A stretch of 64,000 nucleotides of DNA. It comes from Bartonella bilalgolemi (GTDB lineage: Bacteria > Pseudomonadota > Alphaproteobacteria > Rhizobiales > Rhizobiaceae). The notes under the pieces are model-generated. The model did not search any database. It was not told the DNA's origin and saw nothing but the letters and a program-made list of their open reading frames with translations. The position numbers were made by a program, and so were the translations under genes. The DNA is taken from the NCBI RefSeq assembly GCF_023500045.1, contig NZ_JAMCOF010000002.1, forward strand, positions 1 through 64,000, given 5' to 3'. This document shows, in pieces, positions 55,858 to 64,000 of this stretch (positions are counted from its first letter, which is position 1; each line of letters starts with the position of its first letter).

Positions 55858-56888
55858 TAGAGAGAATCTTTCACGAGATTAGCAACAATTTCTTTTATAG
55901 TTATATTTTCAGCATGTGCAGAAAAATTAAGTGCCATACGGTGTTGTAAAACAGGTTGGGCGAGTGCTTGAACATCATCAAGTGAAGGGGATAAACGTCC
56001 GTAGTAAAGGGCACGAGCACGAACGCACAGTGAAAGTGCTTGTGATGCCCGGGGACCAGGACCCCAAGAAATATAAGTGTTTGCAAGGGAATTGTCTTTA
56101 TGAGGACGAGCTGAACGCACTAACTTCAAAATAGCTTCGACAACACTTTCAGAAATTGGCATTTGGCGGACAATTTTTTGGATTTTTTGTAATTTTCTGA
56201 TGGATAAAACAGGTTTTGCAATTTGGCTTTTTTTACCTGTTGTTTCTAAGATAATGCGTCGTTCTGTCGCTAGATCGGGATAGTCAATGTCAATTTGCAT
56301 CAAAAAGCGGTCGAGTTGAGCTTCAGGAAGAGGGTAAGTACCTTCTTGTTCAACAGGATTTTGAGTTGCAAGCACATGAAAGGGCTGTGGTAGATCGTAA
56401 CGTGTTCCAGCAATAGTGACATGGTATTCTTGCATGGCTTGTAAAAGGGCTGATTGAGTGCGAGGCGAAGCGCGGTTAATTTCGTCGGCCATGAGAAGTT
56501 GAGTAAAGATAGGACCTTGAATATAACGGAAAGAACGTTGACCATTTTTATCTGAATCCATTATCTCAGAACCAATAATATCTGATGGCATTAAATCTGG
56601 TGTAAATTGAATGCGTTTTGCATCAAGTCCCAAGACGATTCCGAGTGTTTCAACAAGACGCGTCTTAGCAAGTCCTGGAACACCAACGAGAAGAGCGTGT
56701 CCACTTGCTAAAATAGCTGTTAAGGTGTGTTCAATTACATGGCTTTGTCCAAAAATAACTTTGTCAATTGCTTTTTGTAGAATATCGAGTTCTTTGTGTG
56801 CTTCATCAATATCTTTAATAATTAATGAGGCATCGTTATTGATACTCGCCTTTTCAGTAGAATGGGATAATGTATCATGTTGACTCAT
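55857..56888 (-). CDS. MoxR-family AAA+ ATPase
   Basis: A 343-residue AAA+ ATPase. Walker A lies in LVGVPGLAKTRLVETL, Walker B in LLMADEINRASPRTQSALLQAMQE, sensor 1 in FHVLATQNPVEQEGTYPLPEAQLDRF. It is the first gene of the four-gene minus-strand operon and is separated by 248 bases from the divergent cca gene. It is thought to act as a chaperone with VWA-domain partners, here the following three genes. Confidence 0.93.
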   Translation of the reverse strand: MSQHDTLSHSTEKASINNDASLIIKDIDEAHKELDILQKAIDKVIFGQSHVIEHTLTAILASGHALLVGVPGLAKTRLVETLGIVLGLDAKRIQFTPDLMPSDIIGSEIMDSDKNGQRSFRYIQGPIFTQLLMADEINRASPRTQSALLQAMQEYHVTIAGTRYDLPQPFHVLATQNPVEQEGTYPLPEAQLDRFLMQIDIDYPDLATERRIILETTGKKSQIAKPVLSIRKLQKIQKIVRQMPISESVVEAILKLVRSARPHKDNSLANTYISWGPGPRASQALSLCVRARALYYGRLSPSLDDVQALAQPVLQHRMALNFSAHAENITIKEIVANLVKDSL

Positions 56889-57136
56889 ATTTTTTCCTTA
56901 AAATCATGTGTCATAAAATAATAATTTCTTCTTTATGATTATAAATCTTTTTATGGTTTGTAACAGAAAATAACAAGAAAAGAAGTGTAATAAGCTGTTT
57001 TTTGTATTCTTCGCGCAAATTAAGAATATTTTTACGGAGAAAGATTGTGGTTTATAAGAAATATATTATGCGTTGTATTTATTGAAATTTACAAGTTTGG
57101 AGGCAAATAATAAAAATTTGTTTGAAAGGTTAAAGG

Positions 57137-58390
57137 GTGAGTATAAAATACAATTTCAAACAGGTTGCATGGTTGCAGTCTAGCAATATTCAAACACTTC
57201 TTCGTGTTTTGTCGCTGGATGGTGAGGAAGCTCGTATTGTTGGTGGTGCTGTGCGTAATCAGCTTTTGCAACAGCCTATTAGTGATATTGATATTGCAAC
57301 AACCTGTTTGCCACAACAGATTATAAAGCGTGTAGAAGAAGTAGGATTTAAAACTATTCCTACAGGGATTAATTTTGGTACAGTAACAGTAGTTGGTAAA
57401 TCGTGTTCTTATGAGGTTACAACCCTTCGCTCTGATATTGAGACGGATGGCCGTCATGCGAAAGTTATTTTCAGTCGCGATTGGAAAAAAGATGCTGAAC
57501 GTCGAGATTTTACTATCAATGCACTCTATTGTAATGCAGCTGGTGAAATTTATGATGAAGTAGGAGGTTTAAACGATATTGCAACCCGGACGGTTCGTTT
57601 TATTGGTGTTGCAGAACAGCGTATTTGTGAAGATTATTTACGTATTTTGCGTTTTTTTCGCTTTTTTGCTTGGTATGGAATAGGGCGTCCTGATGCAGAA
57701 GGGTTGAAAGCATGTACTCGTTTAAAACATGGTTTACAAAAACTTTCACCAGAGCGTGTTTGGGGAGAAATGAAAAAACTTCTCACTGCTTTAGATCCAA
57801 CACGTGCTCTTTTATGGATGCGTCAAAGTGGAATTTTGACGCTCATTTTACCTGAGACAGAAAGATGGGGTATTGATGCAATCCACTCACTTATTAAAAC
57901 AGAGCAGGCTTTTGGTTGGAAGGTTGATCCGTTTTTGCGGTTAGAAAGTCTTATTCCTCCTGATGTTACGCGTCTTCACGATATGGCTCATCGTTTACGT
58001 TTATCGAATAAAGAGAAAATACGGTTAAAGGAATGGGCGGAATTAGAACTGATTAATCATGACTGTTCAGATATTTTTATGCAAAGACTGATTTATTTTT
58101 ATGGTCGGCAACCAGTTTTAGATCAATTAGCTTTGTCTTTAGCAGCCGCACGTGACCAGACTTTAAAGGATAGTAAAGTGGTTAAAAAAGAAGAATGTTA
58201 TATCAGGCTTTATCAACTTGCTCGAAAATGGCAAATTCCAACTTTTCCTATTAGTGGCAAGGATTTATTGGAAAGAGGTTTGGTAAAAGGGATGTTTTTA
58301 GGAAAAAAACTCAAAGAGTTGGAAACATTATGGATTGAAAGCGGCTTTTTGATTGACCGTAATAAATTATTAGAAAAAATTGAGCAGTAA
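57137..58390 (+). CDS. cca: CCA tRNA nucleotidyltransferase / poly(A) polymerase family
   Basis: A 417-residue nucleotidyltransferase. The GGAVRNQLLQQPISDIDIAT motif carries the catalytic DxD pair. EVTTLRSDIETDGRHAKVIF and DAERRDFTINALYCN are family blocks, and DYLRILRFFRFFAWYG begins the RNA-binding part. It would add CCA ends to tRNA, which matters because the tRNA-Met in this window lacks an encoded CCA. The start is GTG, with GGGTGAGT context; no stronger start is visible. Convergent spacing to trmL is about 470 bases. Confidence 0.93.
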   Translation: MSIKYNFKQVAWLQSSNIQTLLRVLSLDGEEARIVGGAVRNQLLQQPISDIDIATTCLPQQIIKRVEEVGFKTIPTGINFGTVTVVGKSCSYEVTTLRSDIETDGRHAKVIFSRDWKKDAERRDFTINALYCNAAGEIYDEVGGLNDIATRTVRFIGVAEQRICEDYLRILRFFRFFAWYGIGRPDAEGLKACTRLKHGLQKLSPERVWGEMKKLLTALDPTRALLWMRQSGILTLILPETERWGIDAIHSLIKTEQAFGWKVDPFLRLESLIPPDVTRLHDMAHRLRLSNKEKIRLKEWAELELINHDCSDIFMQRLIYFYGRQPVLDQLALSLAAARDQTLKDSKVVKKEECYIRLYQLARKWQIPTFPISGKDLLERGLVKGMFLGKKLKELETLWIESGFLIDRNKLLEKIEQ

Positions 58391-58864
58391 TATTATTTTT
58401 TTTGTTAGGAGTTCTTTGAAATTTTCTTTTAAAGATTGTCTTACTTATAGATTTTTTTATTTGGTGTGTGATTATGCAATTTTATTGTTCTGTAATTATT
58501 TGCGGTGTAAAAATATGTTTTTGCTAATTCGCAATTTTCATATTCAGCTCAAATTATATAACTCTTGGGCGGATCTTTTCGATAGAGTTCATATGCTCAC
58601 CATTTAATTTGATAGCTACCTTCAAGCAATAATTGAGTAAAAATTCAAGCGTACTGTAAAATGTATTCGCATTAAAAATATGATGCTTTCCCTCACGCTA
58701 TTTGTTACTAAAATCATTTTATAAAGTTGTTGTAACAAATAGGACAATCAAACTTAATAATTTTCATTTTTCCAATGCAATTTCTAGCACCTATTAAAAA
58801 CTTTATCGTTTGATAAAATAGCTTCTGTGATGAAGATTGGCAGGGCTATGAAGTTTAGTTTTTA
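58391..58864. other. Intergenic region, no gene
   Basis: About 470 AT-rich bases between convergent cca and trmL. A 75-codon frame at 58380-58607 overlaps cca, has no ribosome site and resembles nothing. No terminator is supported. Confidence 0.45.
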
Positions 58865-59341
58865 TTATAAGGTTTGTCTTATTTCATTATAACCAATTTG
58901 ACGAAGTGCTTCCCCTGTTGTCATAGCAACACTTATTGCAAGATTTAAAGAGCGTGCGTTTGGCAGCATAGGAATTGTTAAGGCATAATCAGCTGCTTTA
59001 TAAACATAATCAGGGACACCTGCTGATTCACGGCCAAAAAGTAAAACATCGTTTTTCTGATAACATATTTCTGTATAATACGTTTTTGCTTTTGTACTTA
59101 AGAGCAAAAGACGACGGTTAAAGCGCTGCATGGTATCAATAAAATTCTGCCAATCAAGATGGCGTTCTAAGGAGGCTCGTTCAAGATAATCCATACCTGC
59201 ACGTTTAAGATTGCGATCGGATAGATCAAAGCCTGCAGGTTCAATAATGTGTACATGCAGACCAAAACAAGCACTAAGACGTAAGATTGTTCCTGTGTTA
59301 CCAGCAATATCAGGTTGAAAAAGAGCTATGTGAAGTGTCAT
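58865..59341 (-). CDS. trmL: tRNA (cytidine(34)-2'-O)-methyltransferase TrmL
   Basis: A 158-residue minimal SPOUT methyltransferase acting on the wobble base of tRNA-Leu isoacceptors. QPDIAGNTGTILRLSACFGLHVHIIEPAGFDLSDRNLKRAGMDY is the family start; LLFGRESAGVPDYV and IPMLPNARSLNLAISVAM are knot motifs. In rhizobia this gene stands beside petABC, which here are pseudogenes. Confidence 0.94.
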   Translation of the reverse strand: MTLHIALFQPDIAGNTGTILRLSACFGLHVHIIEPAGFDLSDRNLKRAGMDYLERASLERHLDWQNFIDTMQRFNRRLLLLSTKAKTYYTEICYQKNDVLLFGRESAGVPDYVYKAADYALTIPMLPNARSLNLAISVAMTTGEALRQIGYNEIRQTL

Positions 59342-59533
59342 ATTTAGTATTTGTAGATTGATTTATAAAGAAGTTATTTATAGCGATAGTGATATCAAAG
59401 AGATAGTTTTTATTTAGCTATACAATAGAACACAATTAGAATATGCGAAAATATTTTTTTGAAGGTCACTTTTATGGTGCAAAAAGATAGGAAATAAAGA
59501 ATTGAAATCAGTAAGATGTATGTGAGATGAAAA

Positions 59534-60075
59534 TAAAATGATTCATAGATTTTTTTATTTTTAGCAACAGGTGTTGCTGGTATGGTGAAGGTTGGTGCAG
59601 TTACATGTCTTTTATTAGTCAATTGCATCCTGATCAAGCTGTTTAATCTACTGATTCTATTGAAGTTTGATCTATCGAGTATTGAAGAAGGCATGTCAGT
59701 GACGGTAAAATGACGTGGATAGAGCGTGTGGTCATTCGTAATCGTACTGCAAAAGAAATAGCTGAATCTCAAGTGATTAAATTGAGTGATCTTAAAGCCT
59801 GTCAAGTACGCAATCTTGACCTTAATAATAAAAAAACAACGGATTTTGCGTGTTCAGCAGGAAAGAGACGTGGAAATTGGTTGATTATAATCAATTTATG
59901 TACTTATCTGAGCTGTGTAACACTTGACCGATCAGGTCAATTTTATGAATGGTTGTGTCCTTGTCATTGATCTGTTTATGATACATCTGGAAGGATATGA
60001 GCAAAATCAGCTAATTACAATTTAGCCATTTCACTTATCAATTTCTTTCTGGTGCTTTACTGAGAATAGGATAAT
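59534..60075 (+). pseudogene. petA: petA, Rieske iron-sulfur subunit of bc1 (decayed)
   Basis: Rieske protein fragments are readable in several frames. FLFLATGVAGMV (about 59552) matches the signal-anchor region, and SFISQLHPDQA and DLSSIEEGMSVTVK follow. The longest open part (59710-59970) holds the cluster-binding CTYLSC and CPCH. TGA stops replace the expected residues in the K-W-R-G segment, after CPCH and after DTSGRI. Sequence up to NYNLAIS is recognisable, so only point changes and small indels have occurred. The intact gene would be about 180 residues. Confidence 0.9.
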
Positions 60076-60078
60076 GTA

Positions 60079-60876
60079 ATGAGGAAATTTTTTCCTTATC
60101 TTCCTGAAAGCGCTCTTGCTCGTTGGTTTTATAAGCGTTTGCCTCTTTCTCATTTTTTATAAAATATGTTTATAGTTTTTCCTGTTCCATATAACCTTAA
60201 TTATTTTGATACATTTGGTGCTATTTAAACCATTATAGCTTTTGACAGGTATTGTATTAGCTATGCACTATGTATCAAATGTTTATTTAGTCCTTGAAAT
60301 AGGTGAATGATAGAGGCGTGAAGGGCAGTTTGGTTAGCTTTTTAGTCCTAGGTATTCTATGGTATCTTCTTTTTTTATTGCTGTCTACATCCATTTAGCA
60401 CGAAGGCTTTATTATGGTTCTTATACAAATATGCGAGAAATGATTTGGATGATAGGTATCTTCGTTTATATCATTATGATGATGGTTGCATTTTGGGTTA
60501 TGTGTTGATGAGGGCGGTGATGTCCACTTTTCCAGCATTGGTAATTACTGGTTTTTTTAAAGTTATTCCTTTCTTTGAAACATAGTGCTATGAAACTCTT
60601 CTTGGTGGTAGTATGGGGCAGCCGACGCTTAACCATTTTTATGTTTTTCATTATGTGCTGTCGTTTTTTATTTTTTCTTATAGACCTTCATATTTGGGCA
60701 ATTTACCAAGTTGGACAGAGCAATCTAACAGGAATTGAAGTGCAATCGATGAGGAAAGTGTTCCTTTTTCTCCTTATGCACTTATCAAAGATATTTTTTT
60801 GATTATTCTACCAATTATACTCTCTGTTGAAAAGAGAAGCTCTATGCCTGCTTCAATTATGGAAGATCTAAAATAG
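60079..60876 (+). pseudogene. petB: petB, cytochrome b of bc1 (decayed)
   Basis: Begins at the ATG of MRKFFPYLPESALARWFYKRLPLS, then broken. Later blocks in other frames are typical of cytochrome b: GIVLAMHYVSNVYL, FFIAVYIHLARRLYYGSY (the haem-ligand histidine region), MIWMIGIFVYIIMMMVAFW, LHIWA and PFSPYALIKDIF. About half of the normal 400-430 residues can still be traced; the rest is deleted or scrambled by stops such as TAA in the first 25 codons. It lies between petA and petC remnants in normal order. Confidence 0.9.
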
Positions 60877-60890
60877 AGAACAAATCGACT

Positions 60891-61686
60891 ATGATAAGGG
60901 CCTTTGTTGGATTGATCTTCATAGGAGTTATGACGTTTTCTTTTCAAAGCATTGCCAAAAATATTGTTGATAAGAGAGGATATGTTTTTTCCTTGTATGT
61001 GCCTCAAAGACAAGATTGGAATTTTTCGGGACCATTCGGTATTTATGATAAAGCGCAATTACGACGTAGGTTGAAGGTTTATAAAAAAATGTGCTAGTTG
61101 TCATAGGTTAAAATATGTATCTTTTCGTGATTTAAAGGTACTGGGTGATAACCAGGAACAAATTAAAGCTTTTGCTGTGCAATATGAAGTAAGCGATAGT
61201 CCTAATCGGGAAGAAAAGTTTTTAAAGAGATTTGGTTCTGGTATTGTATTAGATTATTTTCCTTTCTCTTTTGCTAATATTGAAGAAGCCAAATTTATAC
61301 ATAATGGTGCTGAACCTCCTGATTTATCGTTAATGGAATGTATGCGTTCTATTTCTTTACTATTCCCTGCTTTTGATTATTGATGTTTTGACCAATGATA
61401 ACACTGCTAGTCTTGATTATATTACAGCTCTTTTAACAGGACATCAGAGGGCTCCAAAGGATAAAGAATTGCTGAAGGTTACTGGTATGATCCTTATTTT
61501 ATTGTAGGTGATGTTTTGTCTATTTTAATGTGTATAGTTAATCCTCATATGGATTTTAGTAAGAGGACTGGCTTTTGTGTTATCTTATTTTTAATTATTT
61601 TGGGAGTGCTTGTTTATAGTATGAAAAGAAGAATTTGGTATAATTTAGATAAAGAAAAACAAAAAATGAAAAAAATAAACACATAG
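60891..61686 (+). pseudogene. petC: petC, cytochrome c1 of bc1 (decayed)
   Basis: A signal-peptide start (MIRAFVGLIFIGVMTFSFQS) is followed by QDWNFSGPFGIYDKAQLRRRLKVYKK. A frameshift falls in a run of seven A residues (61083-61089) directly before the haem motif CASCH; the next frame then reads RLKYVSFRDL and NGAEPPDLSLM to a stop at 61383. Further frames give SLDYITALLTG, WYDPYFIVGDV and the C-terminal anchor FLIILGVLVYSMKRRIW. Roughly 30 residues appear deleted after WYDPYFIVGDVLSI. Confidence 0.9.
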
Positions 61687-61770
61687 AATAAGCTATCTTA
61701 AAAGCGTGTAGGGAACAAATTTTATAATGATGCATTGAGAGTTTATAAAGTAAAAACGGAGAATTATAAA

Positions 61771-62217
61771 ATGAAAAAAATTGTTTGCACTGCTTTCGTG
61801 TCAATTTTTATGGTTTCTGGTGCGTATGCTCAGTCTTTTACAACGACAACACCTTTTGAAACTGAGGTGATTTCATCAACAGGTATTGTACGGGTTGGTT
61901 CAGATATGGCCGCGCGTTATATTACGCCTTCAGCAGCTGATTTTGTTGCTTCAAGCCTTATTGGTGCTAATGTATACAATATGGAAGATGAAAGTATTGG
62001 TGAAGTAAAAGATATTATTTTACGTGAAAATAGTGTCGAAGGAATTGTCATTGGTATTGGCGGTTTTCTTGGTATAGGAGAACGTTATATAGTTGTTTCT
62101 CCTGATACAATTCAGAAAACAAATGATTATGGTAAATGGAAATTTATTATCAATGCAACAAAGGATTCCTTAAAAAGCGCTCCAGAATTTAAATATGAAG
62201 GTCACTGGAATCGTTAA
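61771..62217 (+). CDS. PRC-barrel domain protein, secreted
   Basis: A 148-residue protein with a signal peptide (about residues 1-21, ending AYAQS). A PRC-barrel spans about 65-140: LIGANVYNMEDESIGEVKDIIL, ENSVEGIVIGIGGFLGIGERYIVV. GGAG lies before ATG 61771; the upstream extension to 61735 is inside the petC remnant region and lacks a signal. The protein is intact although its left neighbour is a pseudogene. It likely acts in the periplasm; role unknown. Confidence 0.88.
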   Translation: MKKIVCTAFVSIFMVSGAYAQSFTTTTPFETEVISSTGIVRVGSDMAARYITPSAADFVASSLIGANVYNMEDESIGEVKDIILRENSVEGIVIGIGGFLGIGERYIVVSPDTIQKTNDYGKWKFIINATKDSLKSAPEFKYEGHWNR

Positions 62218-62235
62218 TTTTGTCTTATCAAAAAT

Positions 62236-62264
62236 AAAATAGCCGTTTATAATGCGGCTATTTT
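62236..62264. terminator. Bidirectional terminator between PRC-barrel gene and ychF
   Basis: AAAATAGCCG (62236-62245) pairs perfectly with CGGCTATTTT (62255-62264) over a 9-base loop, with A-rich and T-rich flanks serving both convergent genes. Confidence 0.9.
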
Positions 62265-62355
62265 ATTTGAAAGTTTTTTTAAGAACACAGAAGTATTCGA
62301 TATAAAGAAGAATTTTAAAGGGTTAAGAGATTTAAGACTTTAAAAGAAATGCATA

Positions 62356-63459
62356 TTAAGTATTGTGTTTAAACAATATGATGTCACCATCTTGCACAAT
62401 ATATTCTTTACCTTCATCGCGAGCTTTTCCTGCTTCTTTTGCTCCATTTTCTCCACCCAAAGCAATATAATCTTCATAGCTAATAGTTTGTGCACGAATA
62501 AAGCCACGTTCAAAATCTGAATGAATAACACCTGCAGCTTGCGGTGCTTTTACTCCACGCACAATTGTCCATGCGCGCGTTTCTTTAGGGCCACAAGTAA
62601 AGTAAGTAATTAGGTTAAGTAAATCATAACCAGTGCGAATGAGTCGATTGAGGCCAGGTTCAAAAAGCCCTAAAGCCTTAAGATATTCTAAAGCTTCTTC
62701 GTCAGTAAGTTGGGCAATTTCAGCTTCGATAGAAGCGGCAATGATAATAGTTTGTGCATTCTGTTCTGTTGCCATTTTCTCAACTGCTTGAGTAAAGTTA
62801 TTACCATGAGCGGCTTCATTTTCACTTACATTGCAAACGTAGAGCACGGGTTTTGATGTTAAAAGATTCAAAGCATTAAGAATGCATCGTTCATCTGCAG
62901 AAATATCTTTGAGCATTAACCGTACAGGGTATCCTTTTTGCAACAATTTTAATGCAGATTCCATGATAGGGAGAATAGCAAGGGCTTCTTTATCTTTTCC
63001 GGTTGCACGTTTACGAATTTGTATGATTCGTCGTTCAAGACTTTCAAGATCTGAGAGCATGAGTTCTGTTTCAACGGTTGTGGCGTCAGAAATAGGATCA
63101 ATTCGTCCTTCTACATGTGTAATATTTTCATCTTGAAAACACCGTAAAACATGGATAATGGCATCAACTTCACGAATATTCGCTAAAAATTTATTTCCTA
63201 AACCTTCACCTTTTGAAGCACCACGTACAAGTCCTGCAATATCAACAAAACTAATACGTGTAGGAATTATTTCTTTTGATCCGGCAATAGAGGCGATTTT
63301 TTTCATCCGTAGATCTGGGACAGCAACTTCACCGGTATTAGGCTCAATTGTGCAAAAAGGATAGTTGGCAGCTTGTGCTGTAGCTGTTTTTGTTAATGCA
63401 TTAAAGAGAGTGGATTTACCAACATTGGGTAATCCGACAATACCGCATTTAAAGCCCAT
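62356..63459 (-). CDS. ychF: Redox-regulated ATPase YchF (OLA1 family)
   Basis: A 367-residue Obg-superfamily P-loop protein that hydrolyses ATP rather than GTP. Walker A is GLPNVGKSTLFNALT, G3 is FVDIAGLVRGASKGEGLGNKFL, the altered specificity loop is NVSE, and the C-terminal TGS domain holds TYFTCGPKETRAWTI and HSDFERGFIRAQTI. An AGAGAATC stretch precedes the ATG. It is full-length. Confidence 0.96.
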   Translation of the reverse strand: MGFKCGIVGLPNVGKSTLFNALTKTATAQAANYPFCTIEPNTGEVAVPDLRMKKIASIAGSKEIIPTRISFVDIAGLVRGASKGEGLGNKFLANIREVDAIIHVLRCFQDENITHVEGRIDPISDATTVETELMLSDLESLERRIIQIRKRATGKDKEALAILPIMESALKLLQKGYPVRLMLKDISADERCILNALNLLTSKPVLYVCNVSENEAAHGNNFTQAVEKMATEQNAQTIIIAASIEAEIAQLTDEEALEYLKALGLFEPGLNRLIRTGYDLLNLITYFTCGPKETRAWTIVRGVKAPQAAGVIHSDFERGFIRAQTISYEDYIALGGENGAKEAGKARDEGKEYIVQDGDIILFKHNT

Positions 63460-63711
63460 AGATTCTCTTTCTTTGTTGATTGTAATTTATTTCTTGTGGT
63501 CAAAATAAAGCTTTATTGGTATTTCTATAGCATGTTTTGAAAAGAGTTCTAGTCTGTAGTTATTGTGATAGTGTGAAAAATATAATGAATAATTACTATA
63601 ATTTTTTTATTATTACATTACTTTAAATAATGATTTTACTAATAAATATTAATAGTGCAGTAAGTTTTTCGTAGTATGCAAAATTTTCGAAAATAAATAA
63701 TCGGAGAAAAT

Positions 63712-64000
63712 ATGAGATTGTTATCTCGTCGAGCTTTTTTAATCGCAACGCCTTTAGCTTTGGCTGGATGTCTTACACGTCAATCAAATATACCTATTTT
63801 TTCTCAACAGGGCCAGTATGTTCCACCCGAAATACAGGACTTATATGGGCCTGTAACAAATGAACCTTATTTTTTACCTGCGGTTAATCTTTCAACAATT
63901 GACCCAAAATTTTGGCGTCAACAAGTCAATTATCAGACAGATTATTCTGCTGGTACATTAGTTGTAGATACTCAAGCATGTTTTCTTTATCTTGTTGGTG
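63712..64000 (+). CDS. L,D-transpeptidase (YkuD) lipoprotein, partial
   Basis: Starts at 63712 with a CGGAGAAAAT ribosome site and runs off the right end. The N-terminus MRLLSRRAFLIATPLALAGC has a Tat-like RR and a lipobox (LAGC). The mature start reads YVPPEIQDLYGPVTNEP..., then VDTQACFLYLVG, which matches the opening of the YkuD domain in alphaproteobacterial L,D-transpeptidases. It would crosslink peptidoglycan in the periplasm. The catalytic Cys lies beyond the window, so activity cannot be judged. Confidence 0.75.
   Translation, partial: MRLLSRRAFLIATPLALAGCLTRQSNIPIFSQQGQYVPPEIQDLYGPVTNEPYFLPAVNLSTIDPKFWRQQVNYQTDYSAGTLVVDTQACFLYLVG

Noticed and set aside
1-64000. CRISPR array or insertion sequence
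   Set aside because: No regularly spaced direct repeats and no transposase-like sequence flanked by inverted repeats were seen.

Overview
The window comes from an AT-rich alphaproteobacterial chromosome of the order Hyphomicrobiales. Gene content, strong decay and a flagellin gene suggest a flagellated Bartonella. Markers for the order are the ctrA-chpT-sciP cell-cycle genes beside a DUF1134 (EipA-type) gene, a FliJ-like gene, a TauE/TIGR02186 pair and the rpmH-rnpA-yidC-engB block. The genus call is inference from gene content; no 16S gene is present.

Layout. Positions 1-6465 hold one end of a lambdoid-type prophage: two DUF1376 replication-type genes, a RuvC-like resolvase, a membrane-anchored protein on the opposite strand, a Cro-like/CI-like switch with recognisable operators, and a Bet/RecT plus YqaJ recombination pair, then an AlpA-type regulator. 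The prophage abuts the 3' end of tRNA-Leu(CAG) at 6466-6550. From 7204 to 18258 lie housekeeping genes: gpmA, dapB, a GST, engB-yidC-rnpA-rpmH, mrp, pyrF, rsmI, yraN and proC. A lone flagellin gene (18408-19607) follows, with a clear terminator. Next come ETF-QO/etfA/etfB, a TauE exporter pair, xseA and tag. Positions 28962-36125 are a six-gene peptide ABC importer with two tandem binding proteins. After tRNA-Met come an oxidoreductase/aminotransferase pair that probably makes the 3-amino sugar of lipid A (GnnA/GnnB type). Then the cell-cycle and envelope cluster eipA, chpT, ctrA, fliJ-like, sciP; mnmA; a SpoU methyltransferase; a probable unannotated small RNA (about 46229-46357); a CDF metal transporter; and a metallophosphoesterase. 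A MoxR-DUF58-BatA type operon runs on the minus strand from 56888 to 50058. cca and trmL follow.

The right end carries the most striking feature. Between trmL and a PRC-barrel gene, the whole cytochrome bc1 operon (petA, petB, petC; about 59534-61686) is present only as a set of pseudogenes, still readable through the Rieske CPCH, cytochrome b histidine and haem CASCH motifs. ETF-QO is intact, so ubiquinol made in this cell would have to be reoxidised by a quinol oxidase encoded elsewhere. A second decayed gene, a GNAT acetyltransferase, lies at about 49545-50000. ychF and the start of an L,D-transpeptidase lipoprotein close the window.

I found no CRISPR array, no rRNA operon and no intact insertion sequence. 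The best candidates for something undescribed are the sRNA at 46229-46357, the flagellin with its tandem heptad insert and 5' hairpin, the prophage repressor operator set and the bc1 loss.
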